Positions 1-8,937 of a stretch of DNA of 15,337 nt are shown piece by piece; positions within the stretch are counted from its first letter, which is position 1; each line of letters begins with the position of its first letter. Under the pieces are notes generated by a model that saw only the letters and a program-made list of their open reading frames with translations, did not search any database and was not told the origin of the DNA. The stretch spans positions 1-15,337 of the forward strand of contig RFHZ01000422.1 in the NCBI GenBank assembly GCA_003696125.1. The letters run 5' to 3'. The position numbers and the translations under genes are program-made. Source of the stretch: Nitrospinota bacterium (GTDB taxonomy: Bacteria > Tectomicrobia > Entotheonellia > J063).

Positions 1-153
1 CGTCTCACCCTTGCTGCTCCTCTCGCCTCTGAGGTGCGCGACCTCCTTCATCAGACGCTGTTGCATCACCTGGGGAGAGAGTTGAAATCTTATCGTTTCC
101 TCTATGAGGAACTGCCCGACTACTCCGCTCCTCCCCCGGCGCCCCAGGGGTAG
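1..153 (+). CDS. recO: DNA repair protein RecO, C-terminal end (partial)
   Basis: The first 50 codons of the window read in frame 1 to a TAG at 151-153; the 5' part lies outside. The tail contains LHHLGRELKSYRFLYEEL, which fits the end of RecO proteins, where a helical segment 'hLgr.lKS..fL' closes the C-terminal domain. RecO loads RecA onto SSB-coated DNA together with RecR in the RecF pathway. The last dozen residues (Pro/Ala-rich, ending APQG) look like a disordered tail. Only 50 residues are visible, so the call rests on this short motif and is tentative. The gap to the next gene is 114 bp and carries a promoter-like sequence, so the next gene can be transcribed independently. Confidence 0.55.
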   Translation, partial: RLTLAAPLASEVRDLLHQTLLHHLGRELKSYRFLYEELPDYSAPPPAPQG

Positions 154-174
154 AGGGCAAAAGTGAATTTTTTG

Positions 175-202
175 TTGACTTTTTTGAGATTTTAGTTAAA
201 GT
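175..202 (+). promoter_or_regulatory. Candidate sigma-70 promoter for the SPOR-domain gene
   Basis: TTGACT at 175-180 and TAAAGT at 197-202 are separated by 16 bp in a locally AT-rich stretch between recO and the SPOR gene. The -35 box differs from consensus at one base, the -10 box at two. It would give a leader of about 60 nt. Confidence 0.5.
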
Positions 203-267
203 GTGGTGAAGAAAGCCTGGGGAAAATAAGGAGATATGCCATCAGGTTAGCAGAGGGAGAGACGACG

Positions 268-1116
268 ATGGAGAAAGCGCAAGAAGCCCAATCTTCACCA
301 CGCAAACCCTTCTTCCAGAGGTGGAATCGGTGGGGAAAGGAGGCCGAGCCTTCTCAGGGAGAGGAGCAGCCGTCTGGCCGGTCCTCCACGCGGGGATACT
401 ACTTCCGCCTGGATCGGCGACAACTCGTGCTGTTGATCGGGGGATACCTGCTCATCTGTGTCCTCGTCTTTCTGGTCGGGGTGCTGGTGGGTAAGGGGTT
501 GTCTCCCCATCCGGTCACCGCTCTGGCCGAACGAGGGACGCAGGGGGAGGCCGGTCATCCAGCGCCTCTTCCCCCTGATCAACTCACCGAGGAGGTGGTG
601 GTTGCTCCCAAGAAGATCGAGGAGTTGAGTTTCTATCGTACCCTGTCGGCCGAGGAGGACAGGCCTGTCCCTGTGACCCCCTTGCCCCAGGAGGGAGGGG
701 AAAAACAGGAAGGGGAGGCGGCACCGTATGCTGCCACGCCAGAACCCAAGGTAACGGCGGCACCTGCTGGCACCACACCCCCGCGTCGTGCACCGGCAGA
801 GTCCTCTCCGAGACAGCAGGCTCCGGCAGAGGGCCGGGTCAAACCCGTATCCCCTTCCCGGCAGCAACCTCAACGCAGCACGGGTCGTTACACGGTCCAG
901 GTGAGCTCGTTCCGGGAGCTCTCCCTGGCCAACAACCTGAAGGAGAAGCTGCAGCGGAAAGGATTTGACGCGTATGTGTCGTCGGTGACCCTCCCGAACA
1001 AGGGGGTGTGGCACCGGGTCCAGATCGGCTCGTATCAGCAAAAGGCAGAGGCAGAGCAGGTACTGAGGCGGATACAGAAGGAGGAAAACCTGGCTGGATT
1101 GATTACACGGCGGTAA
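268..1116 (+). CDS. SPOR-domain membrane protein
   Basis: A 282-residue single-pass inner-membrane protein. Residues 1-50 are charged and cytoplasmic, residues 53-74 form one hydrophobic transmembrane helix, residues 80-205 are a Pro/Ala/Gln/Glu-rich low-complexity linker, and residues 207-282 form a SPOR domain starting GRYTVQVSSF. SPOR domains bind denuded glycan strands of peptidoglycan and usually bring proteins to the division septum. Within the linker, LSFYRTLS at 120-127 resembles a short motif often found between the membrane anchor and the SPOR domain in such proteins. The topology (cytoplasmic N-terminus, periplasmic SPOR) is that of FtsN/DedD-like proteins, but no specific orthology can be claimed. 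The ATG at 268 follows a purine-rich AGAGGGAGAG. The 168 bp gap to hom suggests the gene need not be in the same transcript. Confidence 0.8.
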   Translation: MEKAQEAQSSPRKPFFQRWNRWGKEAEPSQGEEQPSGRSSTRGYYFRLDRRQLVLLIGGYLLICVLVFLVGVLVGKGLSPHPVTALAERGTQGEAGHPAPLPPDQLTEEVVVAPKKIEELSFYRTLSAEEDRPVPVTPLPQEGGEKQEGEAAPYAATPEPKVTAAPAGTTPPRRAPAESSPRQQAPAEGRVKPVSPSRQQPQRSTGRYTVQVSSFRELSLANNLKEKLQRKGFDAYVSSVTLPNKGVWHRVQIGSYQQKAEAEQVLRRIQKEENLAGLITRR

Positions 1117-1284
1117 AATAGAGAGGCAAGGTTCTCGACCTTACCCGGTAGAGGCGGTTTCTGGGGAAGGGTAGCCGTACAGGACGGAGAGAGGAGAGGA
1201 CTCTCTTCAGTGCCATCGAGGCGGCGGTGGGTCATCAGCCAGAAGAAGGTGATAAAACTCAGTGGGTAAGAGCAGGAGAGGAGT
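1117..1284 (+). other. Intergenic leader before hom
   Basis: This 168 bp gap holds no convincing gene. GAGAG and CTCTC near 1190-1205 form only a very tight inverted repeat. A strong Shine-Dalgarno (AGGAGAGGAG) lies directly before the hom ATG. TAAAAT at 1114-1119 could be a -10 box but lacks a good -35. No T-box or riboswitch signature was recognised. Confidence 0.35.
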
Positions 1285-2598
1285 ATGAACCAGAGAGTAA
1301 CGGTGGGATTGATCGGGCTGGGAACCGTTGGGAGCAGCGTGGTGCAGGTGTTAACCCAACAGCGCACCCTGCTCCAGGAGCGATGCGGCATCGACTTTCA
1401 GGTGAAGAGGATCGCGGTGCGTGACCGACACAAACCGCGCAGCATCAGGGTTGATCCCCAGCTTCTGACCACCGAGGTGCAGGAAGTGCTGACCGATCCG
1501 GAGATCGATCTGGTGGTAGAGTTGATGGGAGGGACAGAGCCTGCCCGGAGCTACCTGCTCAAGGCGATCGAAGGGGGAAAGCATATCGTGACCGCCAACA
1601 AGGCGCTCCTGGCCGAGCATGGAGAGGAGATCTTCACGGCAGCAGCCCGCCATCAGGTCGATATCGGTTGTGAGGCGAGTGTGGGAGGAGGGATCCCGAT
1701 CATCCGGGCCATCAAGGAAGGCTTTGTCGCCAACCGCTTCCTCTCCATCTTCGGCATCGTGAACGGGACCTGTAACTACATCCTCAGCAGGATGACGGCA
1801 GAGGGGGGCGACTTTGCCACGGTGCTGCAAGAGGCCATGGACAAGGGCTATGCCGAGCCTGACCCGACCTTAGACATCGAAGGGATCGATTCGGCCCACA
1901 AGATCGCCATCCTGGCCTCTCTGGCCTTTGGCGTCCAGATCCCCTTCCATCGGGTCTATACCGAGGGGATCAGCCGGATCGATCAGGCCGACATTCGCTA
2001 TGCCCAGGAATTCGGCTACAAGATCAAACTCCTGGCCATTGCCAAGGAGATTGAAGGTCAAGTTGAAGTGCGGGTGCATCCGACCATGGTCCCCTCCACC
2101 CATCTCCTCTACAGCGTGGAAGGGGTCTATAACGCCATCACTGTGGTAGGAGACCAGGTGGGAGAGAATTCCTTTATCGGCAAAGGGGCGGGAGGTCCGG
2201 CCACGGCCAGCGCGGTGATCGGGGATATCGTGGAGATCGGGCGCAACATCACGCAGGGAAGCGTGCTACGGGTCCCGCATCGCTCCTACCTGCCCCAACA
2301 TGTCCGTGCTTCTGCCATGCGCAACATCGAGGATATCGTGTCCGAGTACTATCTCCGCTTCTCCGCCCTGGATAAACCAGGAGTCCTCTCCAAGATTTCT
2401 GGGATCCTGGGAGCCAACGACATCAGCATCGCCTCGGTGATCCAGAAGGGACGCCGGGAAGGGGGAGCGGTTCCGGTGGTGATGATGACCCACCATGCCC
2501 AGGAGCGGAATGTTCGCCGCGCGCTGCAGGCGATCGATCAGTTAGATGTGATCACCGCCCCGACCGTCTTAATCCGGGTGGAGAATTTTACCAGGTAG
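1285..2598 (+). CDS. hom: Homoserine dehydrogenase with C-terminal ACT domain
   Basis: A 437-residue enzyme that reduces aspartate-4-semialdehyde to homoserine with NAD(P)H, the branch step towards threonine and methionine; cytoplasmic. The nucleotide-binding fold starts with GLGTVG at residues 11-16. TANKALLA (103-110) carries a conserved Lys at 107, and [11 protein letters not shown] (130-140) and [10 protein letters not shown] (161-170) follow. [10 protein letters not shown] (197-206) contains Asp202 and Lys206, the expected catalytic pair. A C-terminal ACT domain (about 355-430, [17 protein letters not shown]) is the usual site of threonine feedback. Length and domain order match the common monofunctional bacterial form. 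The ATG at 1285 sits behind a strong Shine-Dalgarno. Only 13 bp separate it from lysC, so the two are very probably co-transcribed. Confidence 0.97.
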   Translation: MNQRVTVGLIGLGTVGSSVVQVLTQQRTLLQERCGIDFQVKRIAVRDRHKPRSIRVDPQLLTTEVQEVLTDPEIDLVVELMGGTEPARSYLLKAIEGGKHIVTANKALLAEHGEEIFTAAARHQVDIGCEASVGGGIPIIRAIKEGFVANRFLSIFGIVNGTCNYILSRMTAEGGDFATVLQEAMDKGYAEPDPTLDIEGIDSAHKIAILASLAFGVQIPFHRVYTEGISRIDQADIRYAQEFGYKIKLLAIAKEIEGQVEVRVHPTMVPSTHLLYSVEGVYNAITVVGDQVGENSFIGKGAGGPATASAVIGDIVEIGRNITQGSVLRVPHRSYLPQHVRASAMRNIEDIVSEYYLRFSALDKPGVLSKISGILGANDISIASVIQKGRREGGAVPVVMMTHHAQERNVRRALQAIDQLDVITAPTVLIRVENFTR

Positions 2599-2611
2599 AG
2601 GAAGGGAGTCT

Positions 2612-3838
2612 ATGCCGTTAGTGGTCAAGAAGTTCGGGGGAACTTCGGTCGGCAACATCGAGCGGATCCGGGAGGTGGCCAGGCTCATTGCCCGGGCCAG
2701 GGACAAAGGGGAGCGGATCGTGGTGGTTGTCTCGGCCATGGCCGGAGAGACCGATCGCCTGCTGAAGCTGGCCTACCAGGTATCTCCCTCACCGGTGGAG
2801 CGGGAGGTAGACCTCCTCCTCTCCTCAGGCGAAATCGTCTCCAGCGCCCTGGTTGCCATTGCCCTCAACGACCTCGGCTATCCGGCCGAATCCTTTACCG
2901 GTCGGCAGGTGGGGATCGTGACCGACAGTGCCTATACCCGGGCCCGGATCCGGCGGATAAACACCACGCGGATACTGCAGGCGTTGGACGAAGGGAAAAT
3001 CGCTGTGGTGGCAGGGTTTCAGGGGATCGACGAGCAGGAGAATGTGACCACGCTGGGACGGGGAGGCTCGGATACCACGGCGGTAGCCCTGGCCGCCGCT
3101 CTTGAGGCCGATATCTGCGAGATCTATACCGATGTGGATGGGGTGTACACCTCTGATCCCAATGTGGTCTCGCAGGCCCGACGAATCAGCAAGATCTCCT
3201 ACGATGAGATGCTGGAGATGGCCAGCCTGGGAGCCAAGGTGCTGCAGACCCGTTCTGTGGAAGTGGCCAAGATTTACGAGGTACCGCTTTTGGTCAAATC
3301 GACATTCAAAGAAGGTGGGGGAACACTAGTCGTGAAAGAGGTCCCGGAATTAGAGAAGGTGGTGGTCTCGGGCGTCACCTATGACAAGAACCAGGCCCGC
3401 ATCACCGTCACCCAGGTTCCTGATCGTCCCGGTATTGCCGCCCATCTCTTCGGCAAGGTGTCTGATGCCAACATCGTGGTGGACATGATCGTGCAGAACG
3501 TGGGAGAACATGGATTGACCGATATCTCCTTTACCGTGAGCCGCACCGATGGAAAGAAGGCGTTTTCCCTGGTCAAGGCGGCTGCCGAGAGCATCGGAGC
3601 GGGAGAGGTAAAGCTGGATGAAAACATCGCCAAGGTCTCCATCGTGGGGGCAGCCATGCAGAGCCATGCCGGGGTGGCCACCAAGATGTTTGCCACCCTG
3701 GCCCGTGAGAACATCAACATCATCATGATCAGTACTTCGGAGATCAAGATTTCGTGCGTGGTGGAGGAGAAGTACGCCGAACTGGCCACCCGGGTATTGC
3801 ACGAAGCGTTTGAACTGGATAGAGAACCGGAGGTATGA
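2612..3838 (+). CDS. lysC: Aspartate kinase with two ACT domains
   Basis: A 408-residue kinase that phosphorylates aspartate to aspartyl-4-phosphate, the first step of lysine, threonine and methionine synthesis. KKFGGTSV at residues 6-13 is the family signature of the amino-acid-kinase fold. [10 protein letters not shown] (148-157) and [11 protein letters not shown] (173-183) are the substrate and nucleotide loops. Two ACT repeats fill the C-terminus (about 262-330 with [12 protein letters not shown], and 341-405 with [14 protein letters not shown]) and normally mediate lysine and/or threonine inhibition. Length fits the monofunctional lysC/ask class. It lies 13 bp after hom with a GAAGGGAG ribosome binding site, so the enzymes before and after the semialdehyde step are made together; asd itself is not in the window. 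Which end product inhibits it cannot be read from the sequence. Confidence 0.97.
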   Translation: MPLVVKKFGGTSVGNIERIREVARLIARARDKGERIVVVVSAMAGETDRLLKLAYQVSPSPVEREVDLLLSSGEIVSSALVAIALNDLGYPAESFTGRQVGIVTDSAYTRARIRRINTTRILQALDEGKIAVVAGFQGIDEQENVTTLGRGGSDTTAVALAAALEADICEIYTDVDGVYTSDPNVVSQARRISKISYDEMLEMASLGAKVLQTRSVEVAKIYEVPLLVKSTFKEGGGTLVVKEVPELEKVVVSGVTYDKNQARITVTQVPDRPGIAAHLFGKVSDANIVVDMIVQNVGEHGLTDISFTVSRTDGKKAFSLVKAAAESIGAGEVKLDENIAKVSIVGAAMQSHAGVATKMFATLARENINIIMISTSEIKISCVVEEKYAELATRVLHEAFELDREPEV

Positions 3839-3857
3839 GTCATGCAGCAAGGAGTGG

Positions 3858-3865
3858 AGGAAGGA
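3858..3865 (+). promoter_or_regulatory. Ribosome binding site that decides the ppdK start
   Basis: A GGAGGAAGGAGA purine tract around 3856-3867 directly precedes the ATG at 3868. The in-frame ATG at 3835 has GGAGG only one base upstream, too close for good initiation, so 3868 is preferred. Confidence 0.6.
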
Positions 3866-3867
3866 GA

Positions 3868-6513
3868 ATGACTGGGAAAAAGTACGTGTATCTTTTCGTG
3901 GATGGCAAAGCAGAAGGAGAAGGGAGCTGGAAGGAGTTATTAGGAGGGAAGGGAGCCGGGCTGGCGGAAATGACCAATCTCGGCATACCCGTGCCCCCTG
4001 GCTTTACCATCTCTACCGAAGCCTGTGTGGAGTTTTTCCGTCAGGGAGAACAGTTCCCCCCTGGATTATGGGAGCAGGTGCTGGAAGCCTTACATAGAGT
4101 GGAGCAGGCCATGGGGAGTCGCTTTGGCGATGCCGACAACCCTCTCCTCTTCTCCGTCCGTTCCGGTGCCCGTGTCTCCATGCCCGGCATGATGAATACG
4201 GTGTTGAATATCGGGTTGAACGACCAGACGGTAGAAGGGTTGAGCCGGAAATCACAGAATCCTCGCTTTGCCTACGACTCCTACCGCCGGTTTATCGACA
4301 TGTTTGGGGATGTCGTCCTGGAGGTGCCCCATCAGAAGTTTGAGGAGTTACTGGAGAAGGCGAAGCAGCGGAAGGGGGTTACCCAGGATACCGAACTCGA
4401 TGCCGAGGATCTGCAGGCCCTGGTCAGGGAATACAAGGCCCTGGTGGAGCGAGAAACGGGGAAATCCTTCCCAGACGATCCGTTCCAGCAGTTGCGCATG
4501 AGCATCGAGGCCGTCTTCCGCTCCTGGAACGTTCCCCGTGCCGTCACCTACCGTCGGATTCACCATCTGCCCGACGACTGGGGCACGGCGGCCAATGTGC
4601 AGAGCATGGTCTACGGCAACATGGGCAACAATTCGGCTACCGGGGTGGCCTTTACCCGGAATCCGGCTACCGGTGAGAAGCACCTGTACGGCGAGTACCT
4701 CCTCAATGCCCAGGGGGAAGATGTGGTGGCGGGAATCCGCACGCCAGAGCCTTTGGATAAGCTCAAAGAGGTGATGCCGCGTGTATATGAGGAACTGGTA
4801 GAGTACGCCAACCGCCTGGAGCAGCACTACCGGGATATGCTCGATCTGGAGTTTACCATCCAGGAAGGGAAACTCTACATGCTGCAGACCCGGGTAGGCA
4901 AACGAACGGCTGTGGCTGCCCTGCGCATGGCGGTGGAGATGGTAGAAGAGGGGCTGATCGATGAGAAGACCGCCGTTAGTCGGGTCGAGCCGGAACAGAT
5001 CGATCAACTCCTCCATCCCATGGTAGACCCGGCGGGTAAGTATACGGTGCTGGCCAAGGGGTTACCCGCCTCCCCGGGAGCGGCCGTGGGGAAAGTCGTC
5101 TTCTCGGCCGAGAAGGCGGTAGAGCTGGGGGGGAAAGGAGAAAAGGTGATCCTGGTCCGCCCGGAGACCTCTCCCGACGATGTGGGAGGGATGCATGCGG
5201 CACAGGGGGTGCTCACCGCCCGGGGAGGAATGACCTCACATGCGGCCGTGGTGGCTCGCGGCATGGGCAAGTGTTGTATTGTCGGGTGTAAGGAGCTCTA
5301 TGTGGATGAGGCGGCCGGTGAGTTCCGTGTCGGCACCACCCGGGTCAAGGAGGGGGATCTGATCACCCTCAACGGGAACACCGGTGAGGTGATCCTGGGA
5401 GAAGCTCGCCTGATCACCGCAGAGCTAAGCGGGAATTTTGGCAAGCTGATGGAGTGGGCAGACAGGTACCGCACACTCGGTGTGCGGGCCAATGCGGATA
5501 CCCCTGAGGATGCCATGATGGCACGACGCTTTGGGGCAGAGGGAATCGGGCTGTGCCGCACCGAGCACATGTTCTTTGGAGAAAAGCGGATCGATGCGGT
5601 GCGGGAGATGATCCTGGCCTCGAGCAAGGAGGAGCGGGAGAAGGCCCTGGCCAAACTGCTCCCCATGCAGCGTGCCGACTTCGTAGAGATCTTCCGGATC
5701 ATGGATGGCCTGCCGGTCACCATCCGGCTCCTCGACCCGCCGTTGCACGAGTTCCTCCCCCGGCTCGATAGCGAGATCGAGGAACTGGCCCAGACCATGG
5801 GGATTTCCAAGGAGCAGGTGCGGGCCAAGACGGAGAGCCTGCGGGAGTTCAATCCCATGCTGGGACACCGGGGATGCCGCCTGGGCATCACCTTCCCTGA
5901 AATCTATAACATGCAGGTGCGGGCCATCTTTGAAGCGGCCTGCCAGGTGACCAAAGAGGGGAAGAGGGTTATTCCGGAGGTCATGATCCCGCTGGTAGGT
6001 ACCCTGGAAGAGTTGCAGATCACCAAGCGGAATGCCCAGGAGGTGGCCCGGCAGGTCATGGACGAGCAGGGGGTACAGGTCGAATACCTGCTCGGTACCA
6101 TGATCGAGCTGCCGCGGGCCTGCCTGGTCGCCGGTCAGATCGCCCAGGAAGCCGAATTCTTCTCCTTTGGCACCAATGATCTGACCCAGACCATCTTCGG
6201 CCTGAGCCGGGATGACGCGGGTAGCTTCCTCCCCTTCTACATTGAGCAGGGGATCCTGCGCTACGATCCCTTCATCGTCCTGGATCAGGAGGGGGTGGGA
6301 GAGATGGTGAAGATCGGGGTCCAGCGAGGGAGAGCCACCCGACCCGATCTCAAGGTAGGGATCTGCGGGGAGCATGGAGGAGAACCCAACTCCGTGGCTT
6401 TCTGTCACCATGTCGGCCTCGACTATGTCAGTTGTTCCCCTTACCGGGTACCTGTGGCCCGTCTGGCCGCAACACAGGCGGCTTTGGGAAAGGGGAGAGA
6501 CGCCACGATATAG
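3868..6513 (+). CDS. ppdK: Pyruvate, phosphate dikinase
   Basis: With the start at 3868 the protein has 881 residues, the normal size of a full-length bacterial PPDK. It interconverts pyruvate + ATP + phosphate with phosphoenolpyruvate + AMP + pyrophosphate in the cytoplasm. The N-terminal ATP-grasp domain opens with KKYVYLF and ELLGGKGAGLAEMTNLG. The swivelling domain carries the catalytic phospho-histidine in GGMTSHAAVVARGMG (His458). The C-terminal TIM barrel has GTNDLTQTIFGLSRDDAG and the active-site Cys833 in GICGEHGGEP. No key residue is missing. An in-frame ATG at 3835 overlaps the lysC stop (ATGA) and would add 11 residues, but the family-like N-terminus and the better ribosome binding site favour 3868. 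It sits 29 bp after lysC and 3 bp before the next gene, so it belongs to the same operon. A role in supplying phosphoenolpyruvate for oxaloacetate and aspartate is inference from this context. Confidence 0.97.
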   Translation: MTGKKYVYLFVDGKAEGEGSWKELLGGKGAGLAEMTNLGIPVPPGFTISTEACVEFFRQGEQFPPGLWEQVLEALHRVEQAMGSRFGDADNPLLFSVRSGARVSMPGMMNTVLNIGLNDQTVEGLSRKSQNPRFAYDSYRRFIDMFGDVVLEVPHQKFEELLEKAKQRKGVTQDTELDAEDLQALVREYKALVERETGKSFPDDPFQQLRMSIEAVFRSWNVPRAVTYRRIHHLPDDWGTAANVQSMVYGNMGNNSATGVAFTRNPATGEKHLYGEYLLNAQGEDVVAGIRTPEPLDKLKEVMPRVYEELVEYANRLEQHYRDMLDLEFTIQEGKLYMLQTRVGKRTAVAALRMAVEMVEEGLIDEKTAVSRVEPEQIDQLLHPMVDPAGKYTVLAKGLPASPGAAVGKVVFSAEKAVELGGKGEKVILVRPETSPDDVGGMHAAQGVLTARGGMTSHAAVVARGMGKCCIVGCKELYVDEAAGEFRVGTTRVKEGDLITLNGNTGEVILGEARLITAELSGNFGKLMEWADRYRTLGVRANADTPEDAMMARRFGAEGIGLCRTEHMFFGEKRIDAVREMILASSKEEREKALAKLLPMQRADFVEIFRIMDGLPVTIRLLDPPLHEFLPRLDSEIEELAQTMGISKEQVRAKTESLREFNPMLGHRGCRLGITFPEIYNMQVRAIFEAACQVTKEGKRVIPEVMIPLVGTLEELQITKRNAQEVARQVMDEQGVQVEYLLGTMIELPRACLVAGQIAQEAEFFSFGTNDLTQTIFGLSRDDAGSFLPFYIEQGILRYDPFIVLDQEGVGEMVKIGVQRGRATRPDLKVGICGEHGGEPNSVAFCHHVGLDYVSCSPYRVPVARLAATQAALGKGRDATI

Positions 6514-6516
6514 GGA

Positions 6517-7155
6517 ATGCCTGAAGGAAATAGTCCTCAGTTTGACGCGCTGAGTGTCTTCTGTAAGTATCCTGAGCCGGGAAAGGTCAAGACCCGCCTG
6601 GGGAAGGAGATCGGTTTTGACCGGGCTGCTGCCCTCTATGGATGGTTGCTCCAACAGAACCTCTCCCGGCTCCTCCATCCCCCTCCCCCCTTTTCCCTCT
6701 TCCTCTTCTACGACCCTGTGGTTCCCCTGGTTGCCTACCGACGCTGGTTGGGAGCTTATTCCTTTGTCCCGCAAGAGGGAAGAGATTTAGGGGAACGGAT
6801 GTATCAGGCTTTTGATTACCTCTTTGCCCGGGGATTTGGGCACGTTCTCCTCGTCGGATCGGATATTCCACGCCTCGATCAGTCCTTGATCAGGCAGGCC
6901 TTTGCCTTGTTGCGACACCATGATGTCGTGCTCGGACCGGCAGAAGATGGAGGCTATTACCTGATCGGCCTGCGTCCCCCTCCTCTCCCTTCCCTCTTTC
7001 ACGAGATTCCCTGGAGCACCTCGACCGTGCTGGAGCAGACGCTGGAACGGGTGCGGCAGGCCTGTCTTTCCTGTAGACTGGTAGAAAAGCGTCGGGATAT
7101 CGATACGGTCGATGACCTGCTCGCCTTTCCCGAACTCCAGGAGTTTTGGCCATGA
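6517..7155 (+). CDS. DUF2064 / TIGR04282-type glycosyltransferase-like protein
   Basis: A 212-residue protein of the DUF2064 family (TIGR04282, 'rSAM/selenodomain-associated' glycosyltransferase-like), which has a GT-A-like nucleotidyl-sugar-binding fold. Visible family motifs are KYPEPGKVKTRL (18-29), GSDIP (114-118), the loop GPAEDGGYYLIGL (140-152) with an acidic pair, and DIDTVDDL (194-201). The substrate of the family is not well established, so no reaction is assigned. The ATG at 6517 lies 3 bp after the ppdK stop with only a poor AGGGA just before it, which suggests translation coupled to ppdK. A 51 bp gap separates it from nadK. No radical SAM partner is seen in this window. Confidence 0.85.
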   Translation: MPEGNSPQFDALSVFCKYPEPGKVKTRLGKEIGFDRAAALYGWLLQQNLSRLLHPPPPFSLFLFYDPVVPLVAYRRWLGAYSFVPQEGRDLGERMYQAFDYLFARGFGHVLLVGSDIPRLDQSLIRQAFALLRHHDVVLGPAEDGGYYLIGLRPPPLPSLFHEIPWSTSTVLEQTLERVRQACLSCRLVEKRRDIDTVDDLLAFPELQEFWP

Positions 7156-7206
7156 AGGGGACTCCGCACCATGCCTCTCTGGGCCTCGAATATAGGAGAA
7201 TGACAC

Positions 7207-8073
7207 ATGCAAGAAGAGCAAGTGATCAAACGAGTAGGTATTGTGGCCAAACGACATAAAGTCGAAGCGGCGGAGGTGGTGAAAAACCTCCTCACCTGGT
7301 TAGAGGAGCGGGGAATCGAGGCGATTATGGACATCGATACTGCCTCCATCATCGGGGCTGCTTCTTCGTATCAGAAGTCTGCCATTCCCTCCCTGGTGGA
7401 TCTGCTCGTGGTTCTGGGAGGGGACGGCACTCTGCTCAGTGTGGCGCGGCTGGTGGAAGGGCATGATGTCCCTATCCTGGGGGTCAATCTGGGGAGCCTC
7501 GGGTTTTTGACCGAGGTCACCATCGAAGAGCTCATTCCGACCATGGAGCAGATTCTGAGTGGAGAGTACACCACCAGTGAGCGGATGATGCTGGAGACGC
7601 ATATCCATCGTCAGGGAGAGCGGATTGCCCGCTATGTCGTCTTAAACGATGTCGTGATCAACAAGAGTGCCCTGGCCCGGATCATCGAGCTGGAGACCTA
7701 TGTGGATGGGGAGTACGTGAACACCTTTCGGGCCGATGGCCTGATCATTTCCACCCCGACCGGCTCTACCGCTTACTCTCTGGCTGCCGGCGGTCCCATC
7801 GTCTATCCGACCATGGCGGCGCTGATCATTAACCCGATCTGTCCCCATACCCTGACCAACCGTCCGCTGGTGATCCCGGATACGCCGAAGATCGAGGTGA
7901 TCCTGGCCTCGGAAAACGAAGACGTGCTGGTGACCCTGGATGGACAGGTGGGATTTGCGCTCAAGTTTCAGGATGTGGTGGAGATCCGCAAGGCCAAGAC
8001 CACCATCCGTCTCATCCAGGCCGAAGAGAAGAACTACTTCCGTATCCTGCGTACCAAGCTGAAGTGGGGATAA
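7207..8073 (+). CDS. nadK: NAD kinase
   Basis: A 288-residue cytoplasmic enzyme that phosphorylates NAD to NADP with ATP or polyphosphate. The diagnostic GGDG motif is at residues 71-74 in LVVLGGDGTLLSVARL. It is followed by GVNLGSLGFLTE (92-103), LNDVVINK (146-153) and the glycine-rich STPTGSTAYSLAAGG (182-196), all in the order of the NadK/PpnK family. Length is typical for a single-domain bacterial NAD kinase. The start is set by AGGAGA at 7194-7199, 7 bp before the ATG; another ATG at 7200 is out of frame. The next gene starts 19 bp downstream. Its position after hom and lysC makes sense because homoserine dehydrogenase often uses NADPH, but that link is only contextual. Confidence 0.96.
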   Translation: MQEEQVIKRVGIVAKRHKVEAAEVVKNLLTWLEERGIEAIMDIDTASIIGAASSYQKSAIPSLVDLLVVLGGDGTLLSVARLVEGHDVPILGVNLGSLGFLTEVTIEELIPTMEQILSGEYTTSERMMLETHIHRQGERIARYVVLNDVVINKSALARIIELETYVDGEYVNTFRADGLIISTPTGSTAYSLAAGGPIVYPTMAALIINPICPHTLTNRPLVIPDTPKIEVILASENEDVLVTLDGQVGFALKFQDVVEIRKAKTTIRLIQAEEKNYFRILRTKLKWG

Positions 8074-8092
8074 AAATCGAGAGGAGAGGCTT

Positions 8093-8836
8093 ATGGCTGT
8101 ACAGATGCGTTATCTGGGCTGGACCGCTTTTGAGCTGGTCACGGAGCAGGGGACGCGGGTGCTGCTGGATCCTATGCTGGCCGGGAGACCACAGGATGGG
8201 GTTCCACCGGGACCGGTATCGATGGAAGAGCTGGAGCGGGTAGACCTGGTGCTGATAACCCATGCGGCGGCTGATCATGTGGGCCAGGCCTTTGCGATCC
8301 TGCAGCGCTTTCCCCAGGCCCGCCTGGTTTGCGATGTGGCCACCCGGTACCGGGCCATGGAGGAAGCAGGGATCCCGGATGAGCGGATCTACCGGATGGT
8401 CTCTGGTGTGCAGTTCGTCTTTGGCGAGGTGACGGTCAAAGCGCTGGCTGCCCAGCATCTCTCCCTGGCCAGGATGCCGACCGGTTTCCTCAGTGCCCAA
8501 CCCCTGAGCTATCTGCTCACCATCGAGGGCAGAGAGCGGATCTTTTTTGGGGGGGATACCTCACTGCATGGCGATCTCAGGCTCTACGGAGAGCTGTATC
8601 AGCCCCATGTCGCCATGCTCGGGGTCGGCGGGGTCGATGTGCACGGGCAATCCCTCACCGAACTCCCCCCTGAGGAGGCGGCTCTGGTGGCAAAGTGGCT
8701 GGGGGTGCGGGTCGCCATCCCGATGCACTACCGTTTCCAGGAGGGAGAAGAATTTATCGCTGCCCTGCACAGAGAAGCCCCACAGGTCAAGGGACTCCTT
8801 CTACAACCGGGAGAGCGTTTTACCTTTCACCTGTAG
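8093..8836 (+). CDS. Metallo-beta-lactamase-fold hydrolase (UlaG-like), atypical metal motif
   Basis: A 247-residue single-domain protein of the metallo-beta-lactamase superfamily, closest in layout to the UlaG / UPF0173 metal-dependent hydrolases. The sequence begins MRYLGWTAFELVTEQGTRVLLDP, the usual N-terminal beta-sandwich strands. The metal motif reads THAAADHVG at 56-64: His57, Asp61 and His62 are present, but the usual second histidine is Ala59. Later ligands are present as His122 (AAQHLS), Asp155 (FFGGDTSLHGD) and His212 (AIPMHYR). Without His59 the first metal site would lack one ligand, so metal content may differ from UlaG; some subfamilies naturally have HAAxDH. The start has GAGGAGAG 7-8 bp upstream. 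It is the last gene of the nadK group. Substrate is unknown. Confidence 0.8.
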   Translation: MAVQMRYLGWTAFELVTEQGTRVLLDPMLAGRPQDGVPPGPVSMEELERVDLVLITHAAADHVGQAFAILQRFPQARLVCDVATRYRAMEEAGIPDERIYRMVSGVQFVFGEVTVKALAAQHLSLARMPTGFLSAQPLSYLLTIEGRERIFFGGDTSLHGDLRLYGELYQPHVAMLGVGGVDVHGQSLTELPPEEAALVAKWLGVRVAIPMHYRFQEGEEFIAALHREAPQVKGLLLQPGERFTFHL

Positions 8837-8875
8837 CCCCCTTCTCCTCTGCCCTTAAGTTTTTTCCCTCCCCTG

Positions 8876-8895
8876 CCGATAAGAGCACAGATCGG
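8876..8895. promoter_or_regulatory. Small inverted repeat upstream of the hypothetical gene
   Basis: CCGAT at 8876-8880 and ATCGG at 8891-8895 are perfect inverted arms with a 10 bp spacer, about 45 bp before the ATG at 8938. It could be an operator half-site pair or a weak hairpin after the hydrolase gene; five-base arms can arise by chance. The rest of the 101 bp gap shows no clear promoter. Confidence 0.25.
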
Positions 8896-8937
8896 TCAGA
8901 GGGCGTTTCAGGGCATAGAGAAGAAAGGGGTTAGAGT

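Noticed and set aside
3835-3867. In-frame upstream start for ppdK overlapping the lysC stop
   Set aside because: GGAGG is only one base from that ATG, and the eleven extra residues do not look like a PPDK N-terminus, whereas the ATG at 3868 has a well-placed ribosome binding site.
5425-6774. A 449-codon open frame on the minus strand
   Set aside because: It is a shadow of ppdK and the following gene; no domain is recognisable and the + strand genes have clear family motifs.
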